Origin: Rubrobacter calidifluminis
GTDB taxonomy: Bacteria; Actinomycetota; Rubrobacteria; Rubrobacterales; Rubrobacteraceae
NCBI RefSeq assembly: GCF_028617075.1
Contig: NZ_JAQKGV010000003.1
Coordinates: 62,001 to 126,000, forward strand
Direction: 5' to 3'
DNA: 64,000 bases
Each line of letters starts with the position of its first letter. The first letter of the stretch is position 1. A model generated the notes under the pieces. The model did not search any database. It was not told the origin of the DNA and saw only the letters and a program-made list of their open reading frames with translations. A program made the position numbers and the translations under genes. This document shows, piece after piece, positions 9,143 to 19,143 of the stretch.

Positions 9143-10231
9143 TCACGCAGCGTACTTCTCAGCCTCGGACCTCCTGAGCTCGAGCCCGAGACCCGGCCGC
9201 GATGGGTCAGGCCGGAGATAGCCGCCGGCGGGCTCGAGGGCCCCCTCGAAGAGCATCCGCTCGATGCGCACGTGGTCGTGGAAGTACTCCAGGTGCAAGA
9301 GCGTCTCCATCGCACAGCAGGCGTGGGCCGAGACGGCCGGGGCGCAGTGGGCGGAGAAGGGTATCTGATACCCCTTGCAGATGCCGTCGGCCCTGAGCAA
9401 ACTCGTGATCCCGCCGCAGCGGGTCACGTCCGCCTGCAGGATGTCCACGCATCCTGCGAGATCGAAGAGCTGCGGCAGGGTCCACTCGTACTCCCCGGCG
9501 GCTATCGCGAGCCCCGCGGGCCCGTGGTCGCGCAGCATCCTCATCCCCTCTCGATCCTCGGAGGAGACCGGCTCCTCGAGGTAGGTGATCCCCTCCCCGG
9601 CGAACCACCCGGCCCAGTAGAGCGCCTGCTTGCGGGAGTAGGCGCCGTTGGCGTCGACGAGGAGCTCTACCCCGTCCCCGATCGCCTCCCGCGCCGCCCT
9701 CACCCTCTCCGGATCCTCCTCCGGCTTTCTGCCCACCTTCATCTTCACCCGCGGGATGCCTTCGGAGGCCCACCCGCCGAGCTGCTCCTGCAGCCTCTCG
9801 AGCGTGTAGGAGGTGAACCCACCGCTGCCGTAGACCGGGACCCGCTCGTGGAAGCGGGGCAAGACGTCGGCGAGCGGGAGGCCGAGCAGCTTAGCCTTGA
9901 GATCCCAGAGCGCTATGTCCACCGCGGAGATCGCCATCGCCCCCACCCCGGGTCGCCCGGCGTTGCGGATCGCAGAGTGCATCTCCTTCCAGACGGCGGG
10001 CGGGTTCATCGCGTCCGAACCCTCGGCCACCCCTTTCAGCTTCGACCCCACGAAATTTCCGACCGAGACGTCGCCGTAGGTGTACCCGAGCCCCCTCTCG
10101 CCACCCCCGGAAACCTCGACCAGGACCATGGTCGTCGAGTCCCACTCGAGGGTCCCGTCCGACTCCGGAGAGTCGGTCGGCACGGTGTAGGCGGAGACCT
10201 CGAGGGTCTCTACCTCAACCTCCGGTGACAT
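9143..10231 (-). CDS. Enolase-superfamily (mandelate racemase / muconate lactonizing) enzyme
   Basis: A 362-residue enolase-superfamily protein: N-terminal capping domain, then the barrel with KMKVG (KxK catalytic lysines, ~164-166), DANGAY (metal Asp), LEEP (metal Glu), AAGEY (third metal ligand) and a late SAHCAPAVSAH segment supplying His. This pattern fits sugar-acid dehydratases or MLE-type enzymes; the reaction cannot be fixed from sequence. The ATG at 10231 directly abuts the TAG of the TPP-enzyme gene, so the two are cotranscribed. Family very likely, substrate unknown. Confidence 0.88.
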   Translation of the reverse strand: MSPEVEVETLEVSAYTVPTDSPESDGTLEWDSTTMVLVEVSGGGERGLGYTYGDVSVGNFVGSKLKGVAEGSDAMNPPAVWKEMHSAIRNAGRPGVGAMAISAVDIALWDLKAKLLGLPLADVLPRFHERVPVYGSGGFTSYTLERLQEQLGGWASEGIPRVKMKVGRKPEEDPERVRAAREAIGDGVELLVDANGAYSRKQALYWAGWFAGEGITYLEEPVSSEDREGMRMLRDHGPAGLAIAAGEYEWTLPQLFDLAGCVDILQADVTRCGGITSLLRADGICKGYQIPFSAHCAPAVSAHACCAMETLLHLEYFHDHVRIERMLFEGALEPAGGYLRPDPSRPGLGLELRRSEAEKYAA

Positions 10232-12022
10232 CTACTCGCCCCGGCCGGAGAGGAACTCCTGCAGCTTGCCCTTTATGGCCTGCCGGACGATCTCGCCGCG
10301 CGCCGGATCTCCCCGGTAGAGCGACCTGAAGATGCCCTGCGCCTGCTCGAAGCGTATGTGCGGCGGCAGCGGCGGCACCTCCGGGTCGGTGATGGCCTCG
10401 TAGAGCACCGGCTTCCCGGAAGAGAGGGCCTCGTCCCACGCCGGGCCGACGTCGTCGGGGTTGTCCACTTTTATCCCCTTGAGCCCGAGCAGCTCGGCAT
10501 ATCCGGCGTAGTCGAAGTCGGGCAAGACCTGCGAGGCTTCGACCTTGGGGTCACCCTCCATCACCCGCTGCTCCCAGGTGACCTGGTTGAGGTCGTCGTT
10601 GTGCAGGACCAGGATGATGCACCGCGGGTCGCTCCAGCGCTCCCAGTAGCGGGCGACGTCGATGAGCGCGTTGACCCCGATCATCTGCATCGCCCCGTCG
10701 CCGAGACAGGCGATGACGGGCCTGTCAGGGTTGGTGAACTTGGCCCCGATGACGTAGGGGACCGCCGGGCCCATCGTCGCGAGCGTCCCGGAGAGCGCCG
10801 CCCGCATCCCCTCACGCAGCTTCAGGTGGCGCGCCCACCAGTTGGTCGCCGACCCGGAGTCGGAGGTGAGGATGCAGCCCTCGGGGAGCCTCGGGGAGAG
10901 CTCGTGGAAGACCCTCTGTGGGTTTATGGGGTTGGCACCCTCCATCGCCCGCCGCTCGAGTATCTCCCACCACTCGGCCACACCCTTCTCGATCTCTTCG
11001 CGCCAGGAGCGGTCCTGCTTGCGCTCGAGCATCGGGATGAGGGCCCGAAGCGTCTCCTTCGCGTCCCCGACCAGGTTGACCTCCATCGGGTAGCGCATCC
11101 CGATGAGCCGGCCGTCTATGTCTATCTGGACGCCTCTCGCCTGCCCCACCTCGGGCAGCCACTCGGCGTAGGGGAAGCTCGACCCGACCATGAAGAAGGT
11201 GTCGCAGTTCTCCATCATGTCGTCGGAGGGTTTGGAGCCCAAAAGCCCTATCGGCCCCGTGACGTATGGCAAATCGTCGGGGAGCACGTCGCGGCCGTTT
11301 AAGGCCTTGGCGACCCCGCAGCCGAGGATCTCCGCGACCTGCTTTATCTCTTCGGCCGCGCCCCTCGCGCCCTGCCCGACGAGCATCGCGACCTTCTCCC
11401 CGGAGTTGAGAACCTCCGCGGCCCGCTCGAGGTCCCGCTGCTGCGGGACGACGCGCGGCATGGTGATGTCGGTGCTCGAGTAGGTCGCCCCGTGGGTCCG
11501 CGGCGGCTCTGAGTACTCCATCTCGGCGACGTCGTTCGGGACGATCACGCAGGTCACCGTGCGCGAGGTCTTAGCGATCCGGTAGGCCCGGTCTATGAGG
11601 TGTCCGATCTGGGTCGGCTCCATGCAGTACTGCACGAACTCGTGCGCCACGTCCTTGAAGAGCGTCTGCAGGTCGACCTCCTGCTGGTAGTCGCTCCCCA
11701 ACGACATCCTCTTCTGCTGCCCGATGATCGCCAGAACCGGCTGCCGGTCGAGCTTGGCGTCGTAGAGGCCGTTGAGGAGGTGTATGGCCCCGGGGCCGGA
11801 GGTCGCCATGCACACCCCCACCTCGCTGCTGAACTTGGCGTGGGCACAGGCTGCGAAGGCCGCCACCTCCTCGTGGCGCAGCTGTATGAACTCCGGGTCG
11901 TTGTTCGCCCGGTTGAACGCCCCCAGGATGCCGTTGATCCCGTCCCCCGGGTAACCGTAGATGCGCTTTACATCGAGCTCTCTTAAGCGCCTGAGTATGA
12001 AGTCTCCCACCGTCTCGGCCAA
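10232..12022 (-). CDS. Thiamine-pyrophosphate enzyme, pyruvate oxidase / PoxB-like
   Basis: A 596-residue three-domain TPP enzyme. The N-terminal PYR domain has the catalytic glutamate in LRHEEVAAF. The central domain binds a nucleotide. The C-terminal PP domain has the TPP signature GDGAMQMIGVNALI ending near HNDDLN. The best family matches are pyruvate:quinone oxidoreductases and acetolactate-synthase-like decarboxylases; the long C-terminal tail (PHIRFEQAQGIF onward) recalls PoxB-type membrane-binding tails, but this is tentative. It is the first gene of the five-gene minus-strand operon, starting 193 bp from the end of the upstream divergent region. A ketoacid generated by the downstream enzymes could be its substrate; that is inference. 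Confidence 0.88.
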   Translation of the reverse strand: MAETVGDFILRRLRELDVKRIYGYPGDGINGILGAFNRANNDPEFIQLRHEEVAAFAACAHAKFSSEVGVCMATSGPGAIHLLNGLYDAKLDRQPVLAIIGQQKRMSLGSDYQQEVDLQTLFKDVAHEFVQYCMEPTQIGHLIDRAYRIAKTSRTVTCVIVPNDVAEMEYSEPPRTHGATYSSTDITMPRVVPQQRDLERAAEVLNSGEKVAMLVGQGARGAAEEIKQVAEILGCGVAKALNGRDVLPDDLPYVTGPIGLLGSKPSDDMMENCDTFFMVGSSFPYAEWLPEVGQARGVQIDIDGRLIGMRYPMEVNLVGDAKETLRALIPMLERKQDRSWREEIEKGVAEWWEILERRAMEGANPINPQRVFHELSPRLPEGCILTSDSGSATNWWARHLKLREGMRAALSGTLATMGPAVPYVIGAKFTNPDRPVIACLGDGAMQMIGVNALIDVARYWERWSDPRCIILVLHNDDLNQVTWEQRVMEGDPKVEASQVLPDFDYAGYAELLGLKGIKVDNPDDVGPAWDEALSSGKPVLYEAITDPEVPPLPPHIRFEQAQGIFRSLYRGDPARGEIVRQAIKGKLQEFLSGRGE

Positions 12023-12256
12023 CGTGGTCCTCCTGTCCGTCAGGTCCGACGGCCGCCAGCGGTCAGTGGCGGCATACAGGATTCATTATTTCCAGGGCCG
12101 GTAAAGCAGGGATAAAGTTCTGTGAGCCTCCGGTAAAGAAGCATTAACGTCTCTTCATCCCCCACAGCCTCTCCTCTAAGTAGTCGGATCTGCTGTAACG
12201 CAAACAATGGTACGATGCACCGGAATCCAACCGCACGAAGAGACCGGGAGAGACGG

Positions 12257-13324
12257 GTGAAGAAATCTCTGCTCAGCATCCTGCTCGGGCTGCTCCTGAG
12301 CGCCGCCGGCGTGATCGTCGCCGCCCTGAGCGTCAAGGGCTCGCTCAGGATAGTAGAGATCTGGCCCATAGTCGTCGGTGGTGTCGTCACGCTCGCGGTG
12401 TGGGTCGTGCAGGGTGCCACCCTGGCCGTGCTCTCACGCCACGACGTGGAGGCGAGTCCTGTCGCAGAGCGGCACCTCCTGGGCCTTCCCCTCTTGAAGA
12501 CGACCCGCGTCTACCTGGTCACCCAGGCGGTCGGCGCGATCACCCCGTTCGCCGGCGGGGAGGTGGCCGCCCAGATCATGGAGCTCAAACGCCTGGGGCT
12601 CCCGGCGGACAAGGGCAGCGCCGTGGCGACCGTCAGGGCGATAGCGAACGTCACCTCCCTCGCCATCGGCGCCGTAATCGGCCTGTTCTTCGTCTCCCAC
12701 GTCCCGTTCGTCGGCAGGGTAGAAGCCAGAGCCCATCAGGCCCAGAACGCCGGCATCCTGTGGCCTCTGGCCGGCGTCTTCGTCGGGGTGGTCGTGCTGC
12801 TCGCCGCGGGCGGCTTCGCGGTGCGTCGCTGGAGGAAGAGGCGCGAGCGGGATGAGCATACCCCAGAGAGCTCATCCCCCTCCTGGAGAGAGCGCCTCAC
12901 CAGATTCTTCCGCAACTACAGGGACGACCTCCTCCTGCTCTGGCACGACAACCCGAAAGGCGTTGTCGCCGCCTTCGCCCTCATGGCCGTCTTCTGGCTG
13001 CTCTACCCCCTGCTCGGGGTTCTCGGCCTGCTCGCCACCGGATGGTCCGGGGAGCACTGGATCGCCGTCTTCACCGCCCAGTACATCCTGTTCATCGTCG
13101 TGCCCTTCGCCCCCACTCCGGGCAACAGCGGCGCCGCCGAGGTCGCCTTCGTCGCGCTCATGAACGCCTACGTCGGCCACGGCTCGCTGCTCGCCGGCGT
13201 CATCGTCTGGCGCTTCCTGAACCACTACTCCGAACTCATTGCCGGAGCCTTCCTCGCCGGACCCAGCATCTGGGACGACATCAAAATAGCCCGGGACGAG
13301 CTGGCCTCCCAGAAATCCGGCTGA
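12257..13324 (+). CDS. YbhN/UPF0104-type integral membrane protein (LPG-synthase TM-domain family)
   Basis: A 355-residue protein with about eight membrane segments, of the lysylphosphatidylglycerol-synthase transmembrane-domain family (YbhN/AglD). Near the C-terminus it has PTPGNSGAAEVAF, a variant of the PxPGGxGxxE motif of this family, and an early AVGAITPFAGGEVAAQ block. It lacks the soluble transferase domain of MprF, so it is probably a lipid-related membrane factor rather than an aminoacyl transferase. The GTG at 12257 follows GGGAGAG and precedes the basic RVKK and first helix; an ATG at 12215 without a ribosome site would add 14 residues. Confidence 0.85.
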   Translation: MKKSLLSILLGLLLSAAGVIVAALSVKGSLRIVEIWPIVVGGVVTLAVWVVQGATLAVLSRHDVEASPVAERHLLGLPLLKTTRVYLVTQAVGAITPFAGGEVAAQIMELKRLGLPADKGSAVATVRAIANVTSLAIGAVIGLFFVSHVPFVGRVEARAHQAQNAGILWPLAGVFVGVVVLLAAGGFAVRRWRKRRERDEHTPESSSPSWRERLTRFFRNYRDDLLLLWHDNPKGVVAAFALMAVFWLLYPLLGVLGLLATGWSGEHWIAVFTAQYILFIVVPFAPTPGNSGAAEVAFVALMNAYVGHGSLLAGVIVWRFLNHYSELIAGAFLAGPSIWDDIKIARDELASQKSG

Positions 13325-13347
13325 AAGATACCGGACAACTCAAAAAC

Positions 13348-13362
13348 CAATAACTGTTATTG
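13348..13362. promoter_or_regulatory. PerR/Fur-family-like 7-1-7 palindrome upstream of manganese catalase
   Basis: CAATAAC-T-GTTATTG is a perfect 7-1-7 inverted repeat, flanked by A and T runs that extend the symmetry. It sits 191 bp before the catalase ATG and just after the upstream gene. The geometry matches PerR/Fur-family boxes. A weak AT-rich terminator for the upstream gene is an alternative. Confidence 0.5.
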
Positions 13363-13553
13363 TTTTCACATCTCCAATCCGGGGGGAGGTTTCGCGGGAC
13401 CGGGCCAGGGGTAGAGGGTAACGGTGAGATGGCCTGCGGGAGAGAAGAGGGGAGGTGATCTCCGGAGCGGGTGGGTACACGCATGGACGGGCGTGTTTAG
13501 ATCAGGGTTGACGGAGAAGATCCGGAAGATCCAACTAGAAAGGGGAGGATCGC

Positions 13554-14453
13554 ATGTATCTCCGGATAGACAAGCTGCAGGTGGAGCTGCCGATGCCGGA
13601 GGAGCCCGATCCCAACGCCGCCGCGGCGGTGCAGGAGCTCCTCGGGGGGCGTTTCGGTGAGATGTCGACGCTCATGAACTACACCTACCAGTCGTTCAAC
13701 TTCCGGGGGCGCAAGAAGGTTAAGCCCTACTACGACCTCATCGCCAATATAGCCACCGAGGAGCTCGGGCACATCGAGCTGGTAGCCGCCACCATAAACA
13801 GCATGCTCACCGGTGCCGCCGGCGAGACCGAGGACGGGCATGCGAACCCGACGAGCACACCTCTCTCCGGGCTCACGGGCGTACGCAACACCCATCACTT
13901 CATCAACAACGGGGCCGGCGCGCTCGTCGCCAACTCAATGGGGCAGCCCTGGCAGGGTGATTACGTGTTCAACTCCGGTGACCTCGTGCTCGACCTCCTG
14001 CACAACTTCTTCCTGGAGAGCGGGGCGAGGATGGGCAAGATCCGCGTCTACGAGATGACCGACCATCCGGTCGCCCGTGCGATGCTCGGTTATCTGCTCG
14101 TGCGCGGTGGCGTGCATCAGGTGGCCTACGCCAAGGCGCTCGAAGAGCTCACCGGCGCCAACGTCACCAAGATGCTCAACATCCCGAACATCCCCAACTC
14201 TGAGTTCCCGGAGACGAAGAAGTTCCTCGACTCGGGCGACCACCGCACCCTCTACCGCTTCTCGCCCGACGACTTCAAGGATATCGGCAAGATCTGGAAG
14301 GGGCCGCACCCCGACGACGGCCAGGAGGTCAGGGTGCAGGACGGCCCGCCGGAGGGTGGTCAGCCGGCCGATCCGCCGGAGGAGCCCAACGTCTACGCAC
14401 CGGGTTATCATCCGGGAGAGCTCGCCGAGATCGCCCAGCGTCTCCTGAAGTAA
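13554..14453 (+). CDS. Manganese catalase (non-haem)
   Basis: A 299-residue dimanganese catalase that disproportionates hydrogen peroxide. Four-helix-bundle metal ligands are visible: E36, E70 and H73 (ATEELGHIE), a glutamate in FFLESGARMGK and a histidine in GGVHQVAYAKALEELTG. A proline-rich C-terminal tail (PPEEPNVYAPGYHPGE) is usual for the longer subfamily. A strong GGGGAGG precedes the ATG by 7 nt. It is monocistronic by layout: a 220-bp leader with a PerR-like box upstream and a strong hairpin terminator downstream. A peroxide-responsive promoter would fit. Confidence 0.95.
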   Translation: MYLRIDKLQVELPMPEEPDPNAAAAVQELLGGRFGEMSTLMNYTYQSFNFRGRKKVKPYYDLIANIATEELGHIELVAATINSMLTGAAGETEDGHANPTSTPLSGLTGVRNTHHFINNGAGALVANSMGQPWQGDYVFNSGDLVLDLLHNFFLESGARMGKIRVYEMTDHPVARAMLGYLLVRGGVHQVAYAKALEELTGANVTKMLNIPNIPNSEFPETKKFLDSGDHRTLYRFSPDDFKDIGKIWKGPHPDDGQEVRVQDGPPEGGQPADPPEEPNVYAPGYHPGELAEIAQRLLK

Positions 14454-14475
14454 CGTCTGAAAACCCGGAGGACGG

Positions 14476-14505
14476 GGGCGGTGCGGAAGGCCTTCCGCGC
14501 CGCCC
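14476..14505 (+). terminator. Hairpin terminator after manganese catalase
   Basis: A 30-nt near-perfect palindrome: arm GGGCGGTGCGGAAGG pairs with CCTTCCGCGCCGCCC with a single T-G wobble. It is followed by TTCGTACGTTCTT. It lies 23 bp after the catalase stop codon. Confidence 0.75.
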
Positions 14506-14580
14506 TTCGTACGTTCTTCCACAGGCTCGGGCGCCGGAGCGGATAGAATCAGGGTGCCAGGCGAACAGAAGGAGGGTTTC

Positions 14581-15129
14581 GTGCCCGGAGAAGCAAGCGG
14601 CATAGAGGATTTCGGAGAGGTGACGTTCAAGCGTGCCGACGGGACGGAGGTAAACCTCACCGAATTGCACGGCGGGCGTCCCCTCGTCCTCGCCTTTCTG
14701 CGGCACCTCGGGTGAATATTCTGCCGCCGGTGGGTCGCGCAGTTGCGCGGCGGGAGCAGAGAGTTCGAGAAGAGAGGCGCCCGGGTGGCGCTGGTGAGCA
14801 TGGCCGATCCTGAGCAGACCGCGCGGTTCTGCGAGAAGATGGACCTGCCCTTCGAGTGCCTCTCCGACCCGGAGCGGCACGCCTACCGGGCATTCGGTCT
14901 CAGGCGCGGCAACATCCTGGAGGTCGCGGGGCCGCGCAACTGGGGCAGCGGGATCCGGGCGGTACTCGAGGGACAGAGACAGGGACCGACGGCGGGTGAC
15001 CCGATGCAGCTACCCGGGGCCTTTGTCTTCGACGCCTCAGGGAGGCTGCGCCTGGCGCACTACGCCCGCGCCTCGGCGGACAACCCACCAAACGAGGTGC
15101 TCCTCGAAGCGCTCGACGGTGGCCGGTAG
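14581..15129 (+). CDS. SelL/peroxiredoxin-like selenoprotein (UxxC)
   Basis: A thioredoxin-fold, peroxiredoxin-like protein. From the GTG at 14581, which has a strong AGAAGGAGGG six bases upstream, the frame encodes a normal AhpC/TSA-type N-terminus (GRPLVLAFLRHLG), meets TGA at 14713-14715 (codon 45), and continues as IFCRRW and on to 15129, 182 residues in all. The TGA stands exactly at the peroxidatic cysteine position of the LRHxGCxFCR motif, giving U45-I-F-C48. Residues 60-180 continue the fold (FDASGRLRLAHYAR near the end). Standard gene callers would report only the 128-residue piece from the ATG at 14743. A TGA nonsense mutation is the alternative, made unlikely by exact Cys replacement and a downstream hairpin. 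It lies between manganese catalase and a small unknown gene, consistent with peroxide defence. Confidence 0.85.
14713..14760 (+). promoter_or_regulatory. Selenocysteine codon and candidate SECIS of the SelL-like gene
   Basis: After the UGA at 14713-14715, bases 14734-14740 (GTCGCGC) pair with 14745-14751 (GCGCGGC; one U-G wobble), giving a 7-bp stem with apical loop AGUU at 14741-14744, 26 nt after the UGA. An outer helix CTGC (14721-14724) with GCAG (14756-14759) can close it. A G within the first two loop positions and this distance fit general bacterial SECIS rules, but the match is less exact than for fdhA. Confidence 0.65.
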
Positions 15130-15153
15130 CGGAGGATCAGGAGCAGGTTCCCC

Positions 15154-15585
15154 TTGAATGACGCGCTTCAGAAGGCGCAAGCCTATCTGGACATGCTCTC
15201 CCGGGATACCATGGAGCTCGCCTGGGGCCGGAGAACCGCTCAGGATCGGTACAGGATCATGCTCGCCGCCCTCCTCTTCGGGGACGAATTCGAGCGTCGC
15301 ACCCGGCATGGCCTACCAGCCGACGAGCCGGGAGAACGCCGGCTCCTGATGGATCTCATGAGCGCGGTCATAGACCGCTTCGCGGATCTGGAGGGTCTGG
15401 ACCGGGAGGAGGCCGCCGCCTTCCTCGGAGATCTCACCAACCGCGACCACATACTGGAGCTCAACGAGGTCATCGAAACCTTCGAGCAGGAAGACTGCCA
15501 GAGGAGCCTCGACGAGGTGTTACGCGAGGCCGTCGGGCGGCGGAAGGAACGCCGGGTCTGGGCCCGGCACTGGAGCTCAGGATAA
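15154..15585 (+). CDS. Hypothetical helical protein
   Basis: 143 residues from a TTG start preceded by AGGAGCAGG at ~6 nt. I do not recognise the family. The sequence is predominantly helical and acidic (SAVIDRFADLEGLDREEAAAFLGDL), with one cysteine near the C-terminus and no signal peptide or membrane segment. It begins 24 bp after the SelL-like gene and is probably cotranscribed with it, so a redox or stress association is possible, but only from position. Confidence 0.65.
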   Translation: MNDALQKAQAYLDMLSRDTMELAWGRRTAQDRYRIMLAALLFGDEFERRTRHGLPADEPGERRLLMDLMSAVIDRFADLEGLDREEAAAFLGDLTNRDHILELNEVIETFEQEDCQRSLDEVLREAVGRRKERRVWARHWSSG

Positions 15586-15590
15586 AGACA

Positions 15591-16152
15591 TCAGAAAGGG
15601 GCCTCGGGTCCCGAGAGAAACTCCAGCTCTTCCGGCGTCGAACGCCGACCCAGGATCTCGTTGCGGTGCGGGAAACGTCCGAAGCGCGCGATCACCGCCT
15701 CGTGCCTGAGCGCGTACTCCAGCACCTCGGGCCTCCCGAGCTCCTCTTCCAGCGCCCGAAACAGCCTGACAGAGAGGCGCTGGTCTTCGAGATCCTCACT
15801 GTGCTCGAAAGGCAGGTAGACGAACATCCTCTCCATCGGGGTGAGGAGACGGTCGAAGCCCTTCTCGAGCGCCTCGCGGGCGACCTCGCGCGCCAGATGG
15901 TCGGTTGTGTAGGAGCGCGGGTCGCCCCGGAACATGTTGCGGGGGAACTGGTCGAGCAGCAGGATCAGGGCGAGGCAACCCCTGGGCGTCTCCTTCCAGT
16001 CTCCGAGCTCCCTGGAGGCAGCCCACTCGTAGTCGGCGCGGAACCGTTCGCTCACCTCACGGTCGAAGTCCTCGCCACCCCCGAACCACTCCTCGCGGAA
16101 CTCCCGGCCCTCCCCGAACCAGAAGCGGAGTATCTCCTCCATGCGGTCCAGA

Positions 16153-16160
<8 letters not shown>
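15591..16160 (-). CDS. DUF924 family protein
   Basis: A 189-residue TPR-like helical protein of the DUF924 family, recognisable by ILRFWFGE near the N-terminus, [19 protein letters not shown], and [13 protein letters not shown]. Function is unknown in the literature known to me. The GTG at 16160 overlaps the stop of the permease gene by 8 bp; an ATG at 16142 gives a start six residues shorter. It converges on the hypothetical gene ending at 15585. Confidence 0.88.
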
Positions 16161-18095
<1,935 letters not shown>

Positions 18096-18099
<4 letters not shown>

Positions 18100-18158
18100 C
18101 TCGAAACGCTCCGTGCGGGTTCTCCCACCCGCGGACAGCGAAAGATGGTTCTCATCAT
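18096..18158 (-). CDS. Short upstream ORF (20 codons) coupled to the permease
   Basis: Immediately after the riboswitch, AGAGGAAGGGG is followed by ATG ATG AGA, a 20-codon frame ending in TGA that overlaps the permease ATG as ATGA. This strong ribosome site lies outside the permease frame, so ribosomes probably load here and reinitiate on the permease. A sequencing frameshift extending the permease N-terminus is the other explanation. Confidence 0.45.
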
Positions 18159-18168
18159 CCCCTTCCTC

Positions 18169-18303
18169 TCACGCCTGCGGGGTTAGCTGTCGGGTTCGGG
18201 CCGGAAGAGAAAGCCCTACGCTCTCGTGGCGATTCACCCCGGAGGGAAAACCCCTCTTTCTACGGGTCCCCCGTCCTCCGGTCTCCCCGGAGGTTCGGCG
18301 ACG
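18169..18303 (-). promoter_or_regulatory. ydaO-yuaA (cyclic di-AMP) riboswitch
   Basis: On the minus strand the element runs from CGCCGAACCTCCGGGG through ACGGGGGACCC, GGGGTGAATCG and GTAGGG to CCCGAACCCGACAGCTAAC followed by CCCGCAGGCG. These are the conserved blocks of actinobacterial c-di-AMP riboswitches, with CGCC/GGCG forming the P1 ends. The 3' end lies about 10 nt before the ribosome site of the leader ORF. This class normally turns expression off when c-di-AMP is high. Confidence 0.93.
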
Positions 18304-18331
18304 GTCTGGCTCTCCGTCCATGGCTTCCGGA

Positions 18332-18360
18332 GATATACCCCCCAGCCACACCGTTGTCAA
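18332..18360 (-). promoter_or_regulatory. Sigma-70-type promoter of the riboswitch-permease unit
   Basis: On the minus strand TTGACA (18360-18355), a 17-bp spacer and TATATC (18337-18332) form a near-consensus housekeeping promoter. The predicted start near 18325 lies ~20 nt upstream of the riboswitch, as expected. Confidence 0.8.
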
Positions 18361-18375
18361 CACGGCGGTGTGGCT
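18344..18375. repeat. 10-bp inverted repeat enclosing the -35 box
   Basis: AGCCACACCG (18344-18353) and CGGTGTGGCT (18366-18375) are perfect inverted repeats separated by 12 bp that contain the TTGACA box. The placement suggests a repressor operator, possibly shared with the divergent phosphate genes. A cruciform or RNA hairpin is unlikely to matter because most of it lies upstream of transcription. Confidence 0.55.
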
Positions 18376-18468
18376 CGTATCGCGTCGGGGCGGGTACGAA
18401 ACCGCAAGTTTGGTTAGTATTTAGCCTAGAGGAGGTCATACAACGAGAGAGCAGGAGCCAAAGAGGTC

Positions 18469-19143
18469 ATGTCCGAGGAGAGCAAACCGAATCCGCCGAC
18501 TTCCGGGCGGCTGCGTCGGGCCTTGGGAACAATCTCACTGGTCCCGCGCGAGCGCCGCTTCTACGAGTACTTCGAGGAGCAGTCGAAGAACATCTCACGC
18601 TCTGCCCGGCTGCTCGAGGTGGCATTCTCGAACCCCGGTGAGCTCGCCGGACACCAGAAGCGGATCAAGGAACTCGAGCATCGGGGAGACGACACCACCC
18701 ACGAGATAATCTCCGCCCTGCACCGGACCTTCGTCACCCCCTTCGACCGGGAGGACATATACTCGCTCGCCGCGGGCATGGACGACATAGTGGATTACAT
18801 AGAGGAGATAGCCGACACGGCCAACCTCTACGACATCGGCGAGATCACACCCCCCGCCCGGGAACTGGCGGATCTCCTCGTCCAGGCCGCATCCCAGCTC
18901 GAGGAGGCGACGAAGAAGCTCGGTTCGGGCAAGCCCTACAAGGATCACATAATCGAGGTGCACAGGCTGGAGGACGTGGGAGACGCGGTCTCCCGGCGCG
19001 CGATAGCCGAACTCTTCGGGGGGAGCTACAGGACGCTGGAGGTGCTCAAGCTGAAGGATCTCTACGGATTGCTGGAGGATGCGCTCGACCGCTGCGAGGA
19101 CGTGGCCAACGTACTCGAGGGGATCGCGATAAAGAATGCATGA
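18469..19143 (+). CDS. DUF47 / PhoU-like Pit accessory protein
   Basis: A 224-residue all-helical DUF47 protein, the PhoU-like partner of Pit phosphate transporters. The usual blocks are visible: RRFYEYFEEQSKNI near residue 25, KELEHRGDDTTHEI near 65, FDREDIYSLAAGMDDIVDYIEE near 95, and LKDLYGLLEDALDRCEDVAN at the end. It overlaps the transporter gene by 8 bp, so the two are translationally coupled. It presumably gates phosphate flux at the inner face of the membrane. Confidence 0.93.
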   Translation: MSEESKPNPPTSGRLRRALGTISLVPRERRFYEYFEEQSKNISRSARLLEVAFSNPGELAGHQKRIKELEHRGDDTTHEIISALHRTFVTPFDREDIYSLAAGMDDIVDYIEEIADTANLYDIGEITPPARELADLLVQAASQLEEATKKLGSGKPYKDHIIEVHRLEDVGDAVSRRAIAELFGGSYRTLEVLKLKDLYGLLEDALDRCEDVANVLEGIAIKNA

